64,000 bases of DNA from Eucommia ulmoides. Its lineage: Eukaryota > Streptophyta > Magnoliopsida > Garryales > Eucommiaceae. The first letter of the stretch is position 1. Each line of letters starts with the position of its first letter. Location: assembly GCA_016647705.1 (NCBI GenBank), contig CM028335.1:33370212-33434211 (forward strand). Direction: 5' to 3'. The notes below the pieces were generated by a model. The model searched no databases, was not told the origin of the DNA, and saw only the letters and a list, made by a program, of their open reading frames with translations. Below, piece after piece: positions 1-10,290 of this stretch. The position numbers and the translations under genes are program-made.

Positions 1-794
1 CAATGAGAACATCTTCTTATTACAACAAGATATTTATGTATTTTAATTTTTAATTATTTAATTACTTTTAAATGGATAAGGGTAAAGTTATCATTACAAT
101 AAAGTTTTTAATAATTTTTTACCTATAGGGGAACTAAGTGGCATTTGACCAAAAATGATAAGGGGTAGACTGATATTTAATAAATAATAGGGGTGATTAA
201 TGGCAAAAAGACAAGAGAGATAAATGACATATACACATTTATGTGGTCACTTTTTATTTCAATGATTTTTCAAATGTATTATAATTTTGTGTAGTGTTTT
301 TAAATATTGTAGGTTTGTAACTAAGTCACAGAGAAGTACAACTATGTGGCGCTAATTAAATTTGATTAAAAGTTTAATTGTATATTGTTACTTTAACTGA
401 AATTTAAGTTATAAAATTTATTATTTGATCCTTATAAGATATGGTATTGAAAAAATGATGCTCCAGCTGCCTGATTTAAGTTTTTTATCCCCGTAGCATT
501 CTTAGAATTTAGTCCCTGATAAATACCCCCTAGTTATATTATATTTATAAGTCATATTACTCTGTACACAAGAACAACCAAAGTATGACAATTTCCATTT
601 TTAAACCCACCAAATCACCAATATTATCCCACACTATTCACGATTGATAGAAATTTTTTAAAAAAAAAATACACCAAATTAATCTACAAAAAAATATATT
701 TCCGACAATATGAATTTTGATTTTTTTTTGGTAAATTTTTGTTGATTTGTGAATGTTTATGTTTTGTGGAAAATAGAGATCTGAGAGTAAATTT
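1..794. other. AT-rich intergenic DNA
   Basis: No coding potential. It is very AT-rich with A and T runs. A 19-bp string (starting ttcacgattgatag) at about 637-655 recurs at about 2933-2951, on the other side of the solo LTR, which hints at an older repeat into which the LTR jumped. Confidence 0.5.
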
Positions 795-2916
795 TGTTGA
801 TCTTAAAAGTTTGATAAACAATTAAGTATTGATATTTTTGTGGAACTAATATTTAATCAAGTGTTTCAGTGATTTAAAAATCCAGTAATAAAGATGTTAA
901 ATGGAATGGATGCTTAATGAAGATATCAAGATGATGAAGAAGTATTAAGAGTTTGAAAAAATTAGGGAAAATAACTCAGGTAAATATTAACTCTTAATAT
1001 CCCATTTAAGAACACACACATGACACAAAATGAATCTTATCTAAAATGTGTGTTTTTGTTAAGTATATTTATTTGCTCCTATGTGAATTAAAAAGAAATA
1101 TTTTTGAATGACTAAAATGGAATATAAGAATATTAGTGGAGCTTATTTAAATATAAAAATGGATAAAGGGACGAAATCGTAAAAGAAAGTAGGTTAAAAA
1201 CGAGATCAGATAAGTGATTCAGCAGGAGACAGTCGACTAAGGAGTCGACCGGAGAAGGAAGATGAAACATCCTGAATTGAAGAGTCGACCGACCGGTCGA
1301 CCTATAAAAACATCTGAACTCTCTGAATCTGCGAGTCGATCAAGTGGTCTACTGGTAAAAGCATGACAAACTCTCTGAATCTGCGAGTCGACCAAGCGGT
1401 CGACCTATGATCGTTGCGGCGATGGTTTGGCTGCAAGCAGCGTTGGGCAGTCGACTGAATGTGTTGGTTTAGGATATTGTTTGATCCGATTTTAAATCCA
1501 AAAGTAGCCATTTTTTGTTAGGATTTAAGAGAGATTTAAGGGATATTCTCTATATTTAAGATATGGTTCATATACTAATTAAATCATTTCAATATGGTTC
1601 ATTAAATATTAATGTTTCTCAATTTGGTAATTAAAATGGATTCTACACTTATTTATTTTAATTGAGAAATACTTTGGGGATTTAATTGAGAGTTTTAAAA
1701 GTTATTATTAAGTGAAATTAAACCTAAATGAAGTCCTAATGTTATAAGGGGTCTATAAGAGTATTTTATTGTCATGACACTTGTAAACTAACCATTAGGA
1801 GGCTGATTACATGTGCATTTATATAGACCTGTGAATTTTCTAAGATAACTAATCATTTTAAGAGAGAAAATCAGTTTATACATTTTGAGAGAGCTTTTAT
1901 AAGAGTTATTATTCTATGATATTGTGAGTTATTCTAAGAGTGATTCTGATAATCAACTACAATCAATTTTTTGCTGATACCGGAATTGAAGCAACATTGT
2001 TCTAATTATTAATATTATGGATTCTGGGTGAGATATTTCCATACTGATTATTGCTTGTTTATTATTTTATTTTTGGAAATTGATCTTAGAAATTGTTTTT
2101 GATTTTTGAAGAAAATATTTTTTCAAACAATTTCTTGAATCTGATTATGTGCTCCAATTTACTACACATATCTTGTTAAAATCAGATTTTTGCATCTCAC
2201 ATATTTCTATCACTAGTTGGAATATTGATTGAGTTTTTATTTATCTGGGGTGGTAGAAATTCCGAGTGAGATTTACTTATCAATTTGTGTATTGGTGAGT
2301 TGTAACGGATTAAATATCATTGGGGATATTTAATCAAGGGTAGCATAGTTTTAGTCTCTTCCTATAAAAAGATTAAAGTAGTGATTCTTCCTGAATGAGA
2401 ATTACGTTTTTGTTTTGAGTGATTTTGTAACGGTTCAATCATTACCGGATAAAAGAATATTTAGAATGTTTTGGTGAGGTTGTGATTCTTGAGCCTTGTG
2501 TTAAAAAGAATTAGGTTATACTTTAACCTGTAAAAAGTAGAGGTTATTCCTTAGCCTGAGAAAAGGAAATTGTAAAGATTGATTATGAGCCTGTAAAAGA
2601 ATCGATGTGCAGGTTTGGTTCTTACTTTTAAAGGAATATTGGTTTTAGTGGGTGCGACCTCCGTGAAGCCCGGGAGACTGGATTAACCAAGAGTAGCTTG
2701 GTGAACTAGTATAAATCTCTGGTGTGCTACTTTCCTAATTTGTTTATTTTTGTTGTTTGGGTGTGCACTTAGATTTATTTTAATTCCGCTATAATACAAA
2801 GATAATAATTAATTTAGGTATAAAATTAATTATTTGATTTATTCAAGTATATTCTGATAATATTTTTTTAATTAACCAATTTACCCCCCCTTCTTGGGTA
2901 TTCTACTAAGCCAACA
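795..2916 (-). mobile_element. solo LTR, long-LTR family, 2122 bp
   Basis: Read on the minus strand it starts TGTTGGCTTAGTAGAATACC and ends GATCAACA. The 5-bp TSD AATTT lies at 790-794 and 2917-2921. There is no internal coding region, so this is a solo LTR left by LTR-LTR recombination. It is the inverted counterpart of 5301-7340. The start motif (tgttgg...acccaagaagggg) is typical of long-LTR plant retrotransposons such as SIRE/Maximus-type Copia, but family assignment is a guess. It holds a cluster of GTCGAC motifs near 1230-1460. Confidence 0.85.
1233..1460. repeat. GTCGAC-rich degenerate minisatellite inside the solo LTR
   Basis: A dense set of (A)GTCGAC(C) strings, often paired as gtcgaccggtcgac-like palindromes, is separated by about 20-40 bp spacers such as tctgaatctgcgag (seen twice). 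The matching cluster in the other copy lies near 6686-6905. Confidence 0.6.
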
Positions 2917-2921
2917 AATTT

Positions 2922-5295
2922 GTTTAAACAAATTCACGATTGATAGAAATTAAAAATCAATTTCGGATCTAGAATTTTCCAGATCTGAAAAATAGAGAGA
3001 GAAACCAGATTGGAGAACATTCAACTAGATCTAAGAATGCCGAACAAATCAACTTGAATGTTCTAAAAAAACTTCAGATCTGAAATTTTTCAGATCAAGA
3101 AATGAAGAAACAAAATATATGAGCATTCATAAATCTTGAATCTAAACACAAAAATAATCAACCAAAACTTCAGATACACATTTACATAAAAAATGCATCA
3201 TATGAATATTCATAGATCAAAAACAAAAACCATAGTCCCTGTTATTTGACCATTGTTTTTCATAATTTCCATAAAATGTCATTTTGTAAAAAATAGCAAG
3301 ATGTGAAAATTCACATTTTTAGTCTGCTATTTTTAAACATTTAATACATGTTAACGGGCTTATGGTCCTGCTGTGAATGTTCACAATGTTTATGTGAATA
3401 GTTATATTCTTTTGTTAGATTCACATGACTTCCATTTTCATCTCTCAAAACAAAAACAAAACTAATGTGACTGTTAATAATAAAAATAGCTGAATTTAAT
3501 TGAGCTCACCAATATGAACATTCACATTACTATTTAAATAGTTGTGAATGTTCAGGGAGGAAAATGTAAAAACAAAGTGAAAGATTGAAACTAAAATCAA
3601 GTAAAGTATGCAAAATGTAATTAATGTTATTTACAATAAACCTAATGCCTCTGTTTCAGTGGGAACCTCATCTCTTGGATGAAGAACTACAGGTGAACGA
3701 CTACCGAGAACGGCGAACTGCAAATGGCAAATGGCAACGACAAACGGCAATGCTAGTGGTGATAGGAGGAGTTTCAATGACGAACAACGGCTTATTTGGT
3801 GGATGCGGAAGTGAATGGACGAAGCTCCAGTAGTCGATTTCGTCTTCAACTAGACCCTAAATCAATTTCGTTCTATGATTTTGCCAATTGATAGAGTAAA
3901 TACACCAAATCTAAAACCCTAAATTCATATCTGGAACCCTAAATTCAGATCTTGTACAGATTTAGATCATAACATTGCACGTCGCGAGAATGTTTATATT
4001 CGTCGTCAAATATCCAGCAGATTTGAGGATTGGAGCACGACGGTGATAGGAGAGACTTCAAGAATGGTCGCGTTCGTCCATTCATTGTCTTCGTTAAATG
4101 TTCGGCAGGCGCAGCGGTGGTTTGGTAGCAGTTGTTCAATATTGAGAAAGAGAGAAAAAAGTCATTTGGTATTGAGAGAGAGAGGAATTGTTCGGCAGCG
4201 ACGGTTGTTGGCGGCATTGGCGATGGCAGTCGAATACGTGCGGCGGTGGTTTGGCGAGAGGAGTCGTTCGGTGATTGAGAGAGATGAGATGTTCGGCGGT
4301 GGTGGCAGTCATTCGGTATTGAGAGAGAAGATTGGGAAAAATTAGGGTTTGGTGAAAATGAAAGGATTAGGGTTATGATTATGTATTTATATATAGGGGT
4401 ATAAGTGTCCATTCGTTTTTTTTTTTCTTTTAAAAAATGACTTTTCTCTAAGCATTTTTAAAAAATGTTTGAAAAATAACTTTTTTCAAAAACAGGTTAA
4501 ATAAGGAGAGAGAAAACTGAAAAATACCTAAACAATAAAAAAATCAATGTTCTAACTAAAGTTAAACAATACAAAACAAATAATTTTCATTTAGTTAATT
4601 TGCCACATTAAATCCGCGATCTGATCAAAATTTGATTGATTACAAGCATATTAAAAATCTACTTTACACGATCACTTTAGTTTTATTTTAATTTGTATAT
4701 GATATATATACAAATAAAGTTAAAGTTAATCTATTAACAAATATAAATCACCCCAAAATTCATTATTCATGTCTTTTTAAAGGGAAGATCTAACCCAAGA
4801 CTTGTAACCTAACGATTATCTAATATGTCTCTCTAGTAGGAAGGATATTGTTCAAATCCCCCTTCCACAAAGTTTTAACCCAAAAAAATAAATAAATAAT
4901 GAAAGTGTAGATCTAAATAATATAATTAAAAGCTCCATACCATTTAAACGTCTATTTTAAACGTCATTTTGACAAATACAAAGATACCCCATGTTTATTT
5001 TCATAATACTTAAGACACCTCTTATCTTTCAGACTTTTCTCATCCCATTTAAAATGGGATGGGATGTGTTGAGAATTTTGTTTCCTTCTAGGAATAGAAT
5101 TGCGTTTGGTAACGACATAATTTTGTTTTGTTCTGGAAACAGAATCGCGTTTGGTTACAACATAATTTTATTTCCTTTTGGGAATAGAATTACGTTTGGT
5201 AACAAATTTAATTATAGAATTATTTCCTCAAGAATTTATCAAATTGAACTAGATAATCCGTAGTCAACATACTTTTTTTCTTTAAACGAAAATAA
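2922..5295. other. non-coding spacer between two inverted solo LTRs
   Basis: AT-rich, with several 'accctaaat' stretches at about 3850-3945 and a GA/CGG-rich patch at about 3990-4340 resembling a 5' UTR. Short open frames on both strands there have low-complexity translations and no recognisable domain. I see no supported gene. Confidence 0.5.
5071..5205 (+). repeat. short tandem repeat, about 3 copies of a ~45-bp unit
   Basis: Three successive units share the core ggaa(t/c)agaatNgcgtttggt followed by aac and then cataattttNttt. The units differ by about 10-20% by eye. The gtttggtaac core also occurs in the MITE-like copies elsewhere in this window, so this may be an expanded MITE piece. Confidence 0.6.
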
Positions 5296-5300
5296 AATGA

Positions 5301-7340
5301 TGTTGGCCTAGTAGAATAACCAAAAAGGGGGTGAATTGGGTAATTAAAAAATATATCAGAATAAAACTTGATAAATCAAATAATTAATTTTATTCCTAAA
5401 TTAATTATTATCTTTATAACACAGCGAAATAATATTATCAATCTATGTGCATACCAAAACAACAAAGTAAATATTGCAGCATACCAAGATATATCCTGAT
5501 TCACCAAGCTACTCTTGATTAGTCCAGTCTTCTAAGCCCTACCGAGATTTACACCCACTAATTCTCAAGATCCCTTTAAAGGTAAGAACCAAACCGGCAC
5601 ACCGATTCTTTTACAGGCTAAAGATTAACCTGATTCTTTTTATCACTACGGCTCAAGAATCAAACTCTCACAAAACACTCCAACTATCCTTTTACCGGGT
5701 AAGGATGGAACCTTTACAAATCACTCACAATGCAATTCTATTCAGGAAGAATTACTACCTCAATCTCTTTACAGGAAGAGACTGAAATCCGATTATCCTT
5801 GATTAAATACCCCCAACAGTATTTAACCCGTCACACTACTTACCAATATAAAATGATAAGTAAAAAATCTCACTCGGAGCTTCTACCACCCCAGATAAAT
5901 AATAACTCAATTAATATCCCAACTAGTGATAGAAAAAACGTTAGATACAAAAATCTGATTTTTAACAAGATATGGGTAGCAAATTTGAGCACATAATCAG
6001 ATTCAAGAAATTGTTTATAAAAATATTTTCTTCAAAAATCATAAATAATTTCTAAGATCAACTACTAAAATATAAACAAGTAATGCAATGAAATAATATA
6101 ATTGGAAAGATCTCATTCGGAATCCACAGAATAATCAGATAAAATAATATAACTTCAGATCCGGTAGCAGTAAATATTAATCACAATTGATCTTCAAGAT
6201 CACTCTTAGAATAACTCACTAACTCTCAGAAAGATAACTCTTAGAAAAGCTCACTCTTATGATATGATATGATTTCTCTTATTTTCTGCTTAAATTTGTT
6301 AATGAAATTCGCAGGTCTATTTAAAAGAACATGTAATCAGCCTTCTAACGGCTAGTTTACAAGTGTCATGACAATTAATAGCACTTATAGACCCCTTATA
6401 TCATAATGATTTCATTTAGGTTCAATTTCACTTAAAAACAACTTTCAAATCTCTCAATTAAATCCCTAAAGTATTTCACAATCTCAATTAATAAGAATAG
6501 AAACTATTTCAAGTACCAAATTGAGAAACATTAATATTTAATGTACCAAATCATTAGGATTTAATTAATATATGAACCATATCTTAAATATCACCAAATC
6601 TCTTAAATCTCTCTCAAATCCTAACAAAAAATGGCTACTTTTATATATGATTTCAGATCAAATAATATCTTGAAACAAAACACTCAGTCGACTAGACGAT
6701 TCAGGGAGAAGCCTATGCAGTTCATCGGTCGACTGCTCGGTCGACTCTTCGATTCAGAGAGTTTGTTTATCTTTCACCGATCGACTTGTCAGTTGACTTT
6801 TCAATTTAGAGAGTTCAACCACCATTTGCCGGTCGACCTGTCAGTCGACTTATCAATTCAGGATGTTTCAGCTTCTTTCTTCGGTCGACTCCTCAATCAA
6901 CTGCTACCTTCTGCATCTATTCTCAGATCTCATTTTTAACACATTTTCTCTTACGATTTCGGCTCTTTAACTAATTTCTTTTCTCAATTAGCTCCACTAA
7001 CTTTCTCAAATTCCATTTTAACCATTTATAAATATTTCTTTTCAAATCACATATTATAGCAAATAATTTTACTTAATCAAAACATACATAAATAATAAAA
7101 AACTTTTTGTGTAATGTGTGTGTTCCTAATTGGGATATTAAGAGTTGAAATTCACCTGAGTTGTTTATCCTAATTTCTTCAAACTCTTATTTCTTCAATA
7201 TCTTCAACATCATGGTTTAACATCCATTTAATTTGCGTCATCTTCATTATTGGAACTTAGATAACTGAAACACTCAATTAAAACATTAATTCCACCAAAA
7301 TATCAATACTTAATTGTTCATCAAAATCTTAGGATCAACA
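5301..7340 (+). mobile_element. solo LTR, long-LTR family, 2040 bp
   Basis: It starts TGTTGGCCTAGTAGAATAAC and ends GGATCAACA. The 5-bp TSD AATGA lies at 5296-5300 and 7341-7345. It is the same family as 795-2916 but in the opposite orientation. There is no internal region, hence a solo LTR. The start motif is typical of long-LTR plant retrotransposons. Confidence 0.87.
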
Positions 7341-7345
7341 AATGA

Positions 7346-8931
7346 CATAGATGAGGGATTAAAAAACCCAAGAAATACAAATGATGAAATAGTCTAAAAC
7401 TAACCTAACTAAGATCAAGCATCCTCTAACATAAAGAAGGAAAAAAACAAAATACTATAACACAACAATTTGAATTGAACCTCTACTAACAAAAAACCAG
7501 CAGCAAATGAACACTGCCTGCACATTGAACCTATGCTAACACACTGCCTGCACTTCAGCAGCCAATTGATGATCATAACCTTCAGCAAAAAGCTAAACAT
7601 TTGATCACAACATTAAAACAATATAAATTTTGATGTTCAATTAAAAACTTAAACAAGTTCCATAGCTAAAATTCTTTGGTTTTTCCACAGGAAATGTCAT
7701 GGAAATACAAGAGTTCTTTCTCACAATACTTGGGATACCAAAAATCAAGTGAAAAGGTAAAGCAAAATTTTAACCATAGCTGCAGTACCAGAGAGCCAAG
7801 ATGTTGATCTATACATAGAACTATTTATATTGTTCGATAATAATAGGGATTTTCCACCATCGAGATGTCAAAGTTAACGACTACACTATTTCTTAAAACC
7901 CAAATCGAATCCTAATTCAGAGAGATTGAATTCTAATTCTAAGAAACCCAAGAATTCAAACCCTTAATTGAACCCTAAATCGAAAACCCTAATTTCGATT
8001 TTTGGAACTGGAATGAAACAAATGAGAGAGAGAGAGCTCTTACCTGCTCTTGCTACTCAGCGATGGAAAGAAAAAAGAAAACAGAGAGCGATGGAGAGCC
8101 ACTGCTCGTTGGTGATGGAGAGCCAGAGACATACATAGCGATGGTGAGAGAGAGAGAGAGAAATAGAGAAAGAGAGGGAGAACTTACATAACGACGACGA
8201 GAGAGATGACGATAATTATTGGTATAGTATTTACGCACAACTAAAAGCTAGCATTTAGGTCTTTGTCACAACTTAACAACTGTCTTATCAACTCGCTATC
8301 TTCCTAGCCTTTATGAGTTCGGAAGGAGAGGTCTCATCCCAACGATCAAACTCTTTGATGCCCGGATTAGTGAGCTAAACAAAGATAGATCATAAAAACC
8401 TATTCCTTTAGTTAGGGCTGGCCTATCCGCATGACAACTAAATGAACCTCGAGGTGCTGTCGAGGAAATGAAATGAGCGAGACTGAGTTTAGATGTAACT
8501 GAAGGTATAGATAGTTGTCTTAGATCACCTGATAGTTTTTAGCTCTTAATAGTCTTTTAGGGTGAATATAGACTATTTAAGGAGCTGATTCGAAGCATTC
8601 CTATAACTAAGGGTAGGTAGCCAGCATAGAGCCATCCACTTCCATTGAGGAAGAATAAAGAAATGCCCTAACTTTGCTTCCTAGCATGACATAAGAACAC
8701 CATATCCAAAAACTAAATAAGTAAAAATAAAAAAAATTAAAAAAAAAAAATAAGAACAAACGCAGTAAAAAGTAAAAAAATAAGAATGAAAGATAGAGAG
8801 TAAAAAATAAAAATGTTAAAAAATAAGAGATCTAAAAAATATTATAAAAATATGTGTTGTCAACAAAATATAATAAAAAATTATATAGGGTGATTTTAAC
8901 GTGGGTCAAATGTAACTCTTAGTCCTCGTTT
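7346..8931. other. intergenic DNA, no gene recognised
   Basis: Contains a stretch with repeated 'accctaaatcgaaaaccc' style sequence and GA repeats (about 7900-8190), like a plant 5' leader, but no open frame with a recognisable product. 8240-8720 is of mixed composition with no coding potential that I can recognise. 8700-8880 is A-rich. Confidence 0.45.
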
Positions 8932-9290
8932 GGTTACTCTCGCCGTTTATTCATTCCTGTTTCTGCTCTTAAAATTTTGAGATTAATGTACATAAATGGG
9001 TTTGGTAAATACATTTAGTCCTTTATGTTCCTTGAATTTTGGGAATAATGTGAGACTATTTCCTGATTTGAGAAATAAAAAAAATATTATTTCCTATTGA
9101 CTCCTGCAAAACTATTTCCACTACCATCTCGTCAGCCGCCACTACCCGCCAGTGATCACTATCTTGTTGGCTGCCACCACCCACCGCCTACCATTACTTG
9201 TTAGGGATCATCACTCCTGGCCACCATACACTTAAAAAAACAAATATTTCAAACACATTTCTTATTTCTATTCTTATAAATTAAAAGAGG
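8932..9290 (+). mobile_element. MITE-like element with GC-rich core
   Basis: It begins gtcctcgtttggttactct, followed by cattcctgtttctgctc and an aaaattttgagattaatgta block. The reverse complement of the insert at 25832-26221 shows the same order of motifs. Both copies have a core rich in GGC/GCC triplets (here ccgccactacccgcc at about 9137). The boundaries are approximate and I found no clear TSD. Confidence 0.55.
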
Positions 9291-9329
9291 AGGCGATACT
9301 TGTGCATTTCTTATTAATATAGGTTTACA

Positions 9330-9790
9330 TCAAAGATCATCTTTAAGTCTTTACTTTTTCGTTCTAGTGATGGATGAACTCACAAAACATATTCTAGATA
9401 GAGTACCTTATTTGCGGATGACATCGTATTAGTGGACGAAAATAAAATAGGTTTTAATACTAAGTTAGAAAAATTGAGAGAAGCGATAGAGTCTAAAGGT
9501 TTGAAGGTTAGCAGAAGTAAGACAGAATACATGCATTATAGTTTTAGTGATGCTTGGAGAGACGGTGATACGATCAAAATTAGAGACAAGGAGGTGCCGA
9601 AGGTTGATCATTTTAGATATTTTGATTTAGTTCAAGTGCAGGGACTAGTAGAAGGAGAGATAGACTTAAGAAGATGTTAGACGAGAACTATTAAAAATAA
9701 TTTGGCGATATTAAATCTGACGGAGAGATTGACCCTTGATCAATCTCTATAATGTAAATGAATTTATATAGTCGACCTTATGTAGGTGGG
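9330..9790 (+). mobile_element. LINE reverse-transcriptase fragment (L1-like)
   Basis: Translates as LFADDIVLVDENK, then KLEKLREAIESKGLKVSRSK and TEYMHYSFSD, then DGDTIKIRDKEVPKVDHFRY. This is the standard plant LINE-type RT palm and thumb, with the catalytic FADD at 9411-9422. The 5' RT and endonuclease are absent and the 3' side decays after about 9680. It ends some 165 bp upstream of the LIG4 ATG, so it may contribute promoter or leader sequence. Confidence 0.85.
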
Positions 9791-9954
9791 ATAAAGTCTT
9801 AGTTATTTTGTAAATTGAAAAAATAAAAATAAAAAATCGTTACGTTTCTATTTCCGCAAATCAGAAAAACAGAGGTGCCTCGAAAAATCGGCACTGAATA
9901 AGTCCCCGTTTGAGAGAGGCAATTCAAACCATTTTCATCAGTACCTTCAGAAAA
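9790..9954 (+). promoter_or_regulatory. presumed LIG4 5' UTR and core promoter
   Basis: This is the only stretch between the LINE remnant ending near 9790 and the LIG4 ATG. It is AT-rich up to about 9840 and then of mixed composition. I see no convincing TATA box, and the transcription start cannot be placed from sequence. The ATG context is gaaaaATGTT. The position is inferred from the gene; no motif proves promoter activity. Confidence 0.4.
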
Positions 9955-10290
9955 ATGTTGGATAAAGAAACGAAGTTCAGTGTAATGGTCAGCCTCTTTG
10001 ATTGGATGCAGAGAAGCAAATCATCAGCGGTAAAGCGCTCCAAATTCCGCAAATTTCTCGATGTCTTCTGCAAATCCGAGGACTACTTCAGTGCCATACG
10101 ATTGATTCTTCCGAGCCTCGACCGGGAGCGTGGAAGTTACGGCCTCAAGGAGCACGTGCTAGCCACATGCCTCATCGATGCTCTTGGCATGTCGAGGGAG
10201 TCACCAGACGCTCTTCGCCTTATCAATTGGCGCAAGGGTGGTGCGAAGACCGGTGTAAATGCTGGTAATTTTGCGCTCGTTGCCGCTGAG
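9955..10290 (+). CDS. LIG4: LIG4 exon 1
   Basis: Encodes residues 1-112, the start of the DNA-binding domain, with conserved [25 protein letters not shown] and NWRKGG blocks. The donor is gag|GTGCGT and the exon ends in phase 0. An open frame continues to 10431, but that part is intron read-through. Confidence 0.95.

Noticed and set aside
3624-4412. Overlapping open frames on both strands (3624-3833, 3945-4412, 4043-4345)
   Set aside because: Low-complexity translations, no domain, no splice support, and both strands open at once; more like decayed leader sequence than a gene.
5071-5205. CRISPR-like array
   Set aside because: Only three imperfect, directly adjacent units without spacers, in a plant nuclear context.
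5730-6939. Open frames of 88 and 102 codons
   Set aside because: They lie inside the solo LTR at 5301-7340, and the second is driven by its GTCGAC repeats.
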